The translations under genes and the position numbers were made by a program. From Volucribacter amazonae (lineage in GTDB: Bacteria > Pseudomonadota > Gammaproteobacteria > Enterobacterales > Pasteurellaceae), in NCBI RefSeq assembly GCF_029783845.1, contig NZ_LWID01000001.1, positions 558,001 through 622,000 on the forward strand: a stretch of DNA of 64,000 nt, written 5' to 3'. The notes beneath the pieces were generated by a model. The model did not search any database. It was not told where the DNA came from and saw nothing but the letters and a program-made list of their open reading frames with translations. This document shows, one piece after another, positions 61,518 through 64,000 of this stretch. Every line of letters starts with the position of its first letter. The stretch's first letter is position 1.

Positions 61518-61910
61518 TTAACGTTTTGAGAATTGTGGACGACGACGCGCTTTGCGTAAACCCACTTTTTTACGTTCAACACGACGAGCATCACGAGTAA
61601 CGAAGCCAGCTGCACGTAAAACAGGACGTAAAGTTTCATCGTATTCAATCAAAGCACGTGTAATACCATGACGGATTGCACCAGCTTGACCAGAAATACC
61701 ACCACCTTTTACTGTAATGTAAAGGTCTAATTTATCAGTTAATTCAACCAATTCTAATGGTTGACGAACAACCATGCGTGAAGTTTCACGACCAAAATAA
61801 ACATCTAACTCACGTTGGTTGATTACAATTTTACCACTGCCCGGTTTGATAAAGACACGAGCTGAAGAGCTTTTGCGGCGACCTGTGCCGTAGTTTTGAT
61901 TCTCTGCCAT
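61518..61910 (-). CDS. rpsI: 30S ribosomal protein S9
   Basis: A 130-residue S9: NYGTGRRKSSSARVFIKPGS at the start, INQRELDVYFGRE, KGGGISGQAGAIRHGI, and the basic tail RRRPQFSKR that reaches the P-site tRNA. It follows rplM by 17 bases. Confidence 0.98.
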   Translation of the reverse strand: MAENQNYGTGRRKSSSARVFIKPGSGKIVINQRELDVYFGRETSRMVVRQPLELVELTDKLDLYITVKGGGISGQAGAIRHGITRALIEYDETLRPVLRAAGFVTRDARRVERKKVGLRKARRRPQFSKR

Positions 61911-61927
61911 TTTCTAAAACCTCGTGA

Positions 61928-62356
61928 TTAAATATCTAAAACTTGTGGTTGTTGTGCTGCGTGGTTATGTTCAGAACCTGCATACACTTTTAATTTACGG
62001 AACATTGCACGACCTAATGGACCTTTTGGCAACATACCTTTAACCGCAATTTCAATCACAGCTTCAGGACGGCGAGCGATCATTTCTTTAAATGTCGCTT
62101 GTTTAATGCCACCTACATAGCCAGTGTGCCAGTAGTAAATTTTATCGCTTTGTTTGTTACCTGTTACAGCAACTTTATCCGCATTGATAACAATGATGTA
62201 ATCACCTGTATCCACATGCGGCGTATATTCTGCTTTATGTTTACCACGAAGACGGCGAGCTAATTCAGTCGCTAAACGACCTAAAGTCTTACCTGTCGCA
62301 TCAACTACATACCAGTCACGTTGTACAGTTTCTGGTTTTGCTACAAAAGTTTTCAT
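61928..62356 (-). CDS. rplM: 50S ribosomal protein L13
   Basis: A 142-residue L13: MKTFVAKPETVQRDWYVVDA, TLGRLATELARRLRGKHK, YTPHVDTGDYIIVINADKV and GMLPKGPLGRAMFRKLKVYAG. I chose ATG at 62356, which gives exactly the E. coli length; the open frame starts 51 bases earlier, inside a palindrome. Confidence 0.98.
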   Translation of the reverse strand: MKTFVAKPETVQRDWYVVDATGKTLGRLATELARRLRGKHKAEYTPHVDTGDYIIVINADKVAVTGNKQSDKIYYWHTGYVGGIKQATFKEMIARRPEAVIEIAVKGMLPKGPLGRAMFRKLKVYAGSEHNHAAQQPQVLDI

Positions 62357-62389
62357 TAATTTAATACCAAAATAAAAATTGATTACCCA

Positions 62390-62407
62390 GTGTTTAATAT
62401 TAAACAC
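62390..62407 (-). promoter_or_regulatory. perfect palindrome in the rplM leader
   Basis: GTGTTTAATATTAAACAC, an 18-bp perfect palindrome 34 bp before the rplM ATG. A second hairpin (AAATCACAC with GTGCTGATTT) lies just upstream in the leader. L13 autoregulates its operon in E. coli, so this may be the target; a DNA operator is also possible. Confidence 0.4.
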
Positions 62408-62574
62408 GCCTCTAATCTAAATCAGCACCCCTTCAAGTGTGATTTGGATAAAATATACAAGGTGGGAAAACCTATGTATCACAGGGTCGCAGAATTATAC
62501 ACAAGTTTTAGCAGAAAAGCGAATTTTTTATATATTCTAATCCATTAAAATAGCGTGATAATGATTTTTGAGTA

Positions 62575-62706
62575 AAGTGCGGTGGATTTTGCGATTATTT
62601 TCTCCGCCTTTGCTAGCAGGTTTCGCCGTTCAGAATACAGTGAATTACAATAATTGGGTAAATGCTCGGAAATATTGGAAAAATAATCGCAAAACTGACC
62701 GCACTT
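62575..62706. repeat. long inverted repeat with uptake signals at both ends
   Basis: Arms: AAGTGCGGT, three bases, TTTTGCGATTATTTT (62575-62601), and their complement at 62680-62706, with a 78-base spacer. Each arm matches over 24 of 27 bases. It fills the gap between yadH and rplM. Confidence 0.8.
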
Positions 62707-62736
62707 CGCTCATTCAAACTAAGAATTAGCCTTTGT

Positions 62737-63504
62737 TTAGCTACGCAATCCTACTCCCCGACTAATTAAATAATAAGCCAAACTATATAACAGCAAAATA
62801 AAGAGGCTTAACACCATAATGGCATAAGCTGGTGCAACATCACTAATCCCGAGAAAACCATAACGAAAACCGTTAATCATATAAATAATAGGATTAAATT
62901 TAGATACCATTTGCCAAAATTCAGGTAATAGGGAAATAGAATAAAACACACCACCTAAATAGGTAAGGGGCGTTAAAACAAAGGTAGGAATAATGCTAAT
63001 ATCATCAAAAGAACGGGCAAACACCGCATTAATTAAGCCACCTAATGCAAACGTTGCGGTGGTCATCAATAAAGTTATGATAAGCATTGACCACGAATGA
63101 ATGGTTAAATCCACAAAACATAATGCCACAAGGGTAACTAACACACTGATACATAATCCCCTTGCCATACCGCCTACCACATAACCTAAAATAATAATAT
63201 GCGGTGAAACGGGGGAAATTAAAAGTTCTTCTACATTTTTCGCAAATTTAGTGCTGTAAAAAGATGATGCAACATTAGCAAATGAATTAGTTAATGAAGA
63301 CATCATAATCAACCCTGGCACAATAAATTGCATATAACTAAATCCCCCCATTTCGCCGATACGGCTTCCAATAAGTTGACCGAAAATCACAAAATAGAGG
63401 GTCATGGTAATCACTGGTGGTACTAACGTTTGTACCCAAATTCGCATAAAACGGCGAATTTCTTTATGTAAAATGGTATTAAATGCGATCCAAGCTAATT
63501 TCAT
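62737..63504 (-). CDS. yadH: ABC-2 type permease YadH
   Basis: A 255-residue inner-membrane permease with six hydrophobic helices. N-terminal amphipathic start (WIAFNTILHKEIRRFMRIWVQTLVPP), IGSRIGEMGGFSYMQFIVPG, and the conserved TPLTYLGGVFYSISLLPEFW loop of ABC-2 exporters. It pairs with the ATPase gene one base upstream. The substrate is unknown. Confidence 0.88.
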   Translation of the reverse strand: MKLAWIAFNTILHKEIRRFMRIWVQTLVPPVITMTLYFVIFGQLIGSRIGEMGGFSYMQFIVPGLIMMSSLTNSFANVASSFYSTKFAKNVEELLISPVSPHIIILGYVVGGMARGLCISVLVTLVALCFVDLTIHSWSMLIITLLMTTATFALGGLINAVFARSFDDISIIPTFVLTPLTYLGGVFYSISLLPEFWQMVSKFNPIIYMINGFRYGFLGISDVAPAYAIMVLSLFILLLYSLAYYLISRGVGLRS

Positions 63505-63505
63505 C

Positions 63506-64000
63506 TTATCTTTCCTCTGTGGACTTTGTTAATGCCATGGTTAAAAATAATTCCTCTAGGCGGTTGGCTTTATTTCGCATACTTAATACCTTGATGCCTT
63601 GTGCTGAAAATTGAGCAAATAAGCCATTTAATCCCTGCTCTCGCTTTACTTCCACTTCAATAGTATTGCTATCTAATTGTACAATGTTATAACCTTGAAT
63701 TTGTGGTAACGGTGTTTTTTCTGCGAGATCCAAAATAAAGGTTTCACTTTCTAATTTGGCTAACAGGGCTTTCATTGAGGTATCTACTACAATTTCGCCA
63801 TGCTGAATAATCCCGATATTACGGCATAACATTTCCGCTTCCTCAAGGTAATGCGTGGTTAAAATGATGGTCGTGCCATGCAAATTTAGCTCGCGCAAAA
63901 ATGTCCACATTGTGCGACGTAATTCAATATCCACCCCAGCGGTAGGTTCATCTAAAATCAATAATTTGGGGTTATGCATTAAAGCTCGAGCAATCATTAA
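63506..64000 (-). CDS. yadG: ABC transporter ATPase YadG (5' part outside window)
   Basis: C-terminal 164 residues of an ABC-2 exporter ATPase. Seen: the end of the signature helix (LMIARALMHNP), Walker B KLLILDEPTAGVDIELRRTMW and the switch His in ILTTHYLEEAEML. The Walker A region is beyond base 64000. The gene ends one base before yadH starts. Confidence 0.88.
   Translation of the reverse strand, partial: LMIARALMHNPKLLILDEPTAGVDIELRRTMWTFLRELNLHGTTIILTTHYLEEAEMLCRNIGIIQHGEIVVDTSMKALLAKLESETFILDLAEKTPLPQIQGYNIVQLDSNTIEVEVKREQGLNGLFAQFSAQGIKVLSMRNKANRLEELFLTMALTKSTEER

Larger units (their letters stand above)
359..62706. repeat. Haemophilus-type DNA uptake signal sequences (26 scattered copies)
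   Basis: Exact 9-mers found by eye. AAGTGCGGT on the plus strand starts at 3435, 10243, 17752, 23064, 24218, 30425, 41054, 42495, 48913, 59588 and 62575. Its complement ACCGCACTT starts at 359, 4422, 9760, 13394, 19846, 20912, 25731, 31302, 36077, 43902, 45118, 45551, 48977, 49684 and 62698. Many lie inside genes. In Pasteurellaceae these mark self DNA for uptake by the competence machinery, whose inner-membrane channel (comEC) is also in this window. None lies inside the DUF2827/adhesin block (about 49.7-59.6 kb), which fits a more recent arrival or a low-complexity bias. The list may miss copies. Confidence 0.95.

Overview
The window is a 64 kb piece of a chromosome from a low-GC gammaproteobacterium of the family Pasteurellaceae. 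The clearest marker is the 9-base DNA uptake signal AAGTGCGGT, found 26 times by eye on the two strands. It is the Haemophilus-type signal (the Actinobacillus pleuropneumoniae type has a different core). The gene content also fits: a Rec2/ComEC DNA-uptake channel, LapA/LapB, GrxB, SotB, and cysteine desulfurase, ompW-yciCBA and msbA-lpxK blocks typical of Haemophilus, Aggregatibacter and Pasteurella. I cannot name the species.

Layout. 1-2.4 kb: the end of a MepS-like murein endopeptidase, an SOS-controlled UmuD-like protein without its catalytic residues, and SstT. 2.4-5.4 kb: a minus-strand block of a secreted nuclease, csdA, csdE and cobB. 5.4-6.6 kb: a LrgA/LrgB pair. 6.7-15.5 kb: dnaE, rho, yciH-pyrF-lapB-lapA and mdh, all minus. 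15.7-21 kb: argR, a YfcH-like epimerase, der, a 2-Cys peroxiredoxin and metC. 21-36 kb: a YbaL-type antiporter, grxB, uvrC, the comEC-msbA-lpxK-ycaR-kdsB block, dksA, grpE, nadK and recN. 36-39.3 kb: ompW facing yciC-yciB-yciA-yciI across a spacer with CRP-like and FNR-like sites. 39.7-45.1 kb: a CeuBCDE-type ferric-siderophore importer behind a Fur-like box, and a nickel/cobalt transporter broken by a frameshift, with its DUF1007 partner. 45.3-50.6 kb: a probable small RNA, ettA, a 35-residue membrane peptide overlapping an SPFH protein, nagK and ribA. 50.7-59 kb: the accessory island. 59.7-64 kb: a decayed Abi gene, sotB, rplM-rpsI and the yadG-yadH exporter.

The accessory island is the most interesting part. 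It holds two tandem paralogues of the DUF2827 family (predicted glycosyltransferases) beside a trimeric autotransporter adhesin of about 1,820 residues. The adhesin stalk is almost only Ser and Ala, built from 14-residue (42-bp) units with an alanine core, and half of it carries Asn-Ala-Ser sequons. I read this as a candidate dedicated glycosylation system for a serine-rich trimeric adhesin, comparable in logic to the serine-rich-repeat adhesins of Gram-positive bacteria.

A second unexplained feature is a family of small palindromic repeats. There are thirteen full, shortened or partial copies, with ends TATAGTCGTTTCAATTTAAA and its complement. They sit in intergenic gaps, flank both DUF2827 genes and sotB, and supply the stop codons of ribA and sotB. 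They look like MITEs. Regulatory reading adds SOS boxes (umuD-like, recN), an ARG-box pair before argR, and a possible competence (CRP-S) site before comEC. I saw no tRNA, rRNA, CRISPR array, prophage or intact insertion sequence.
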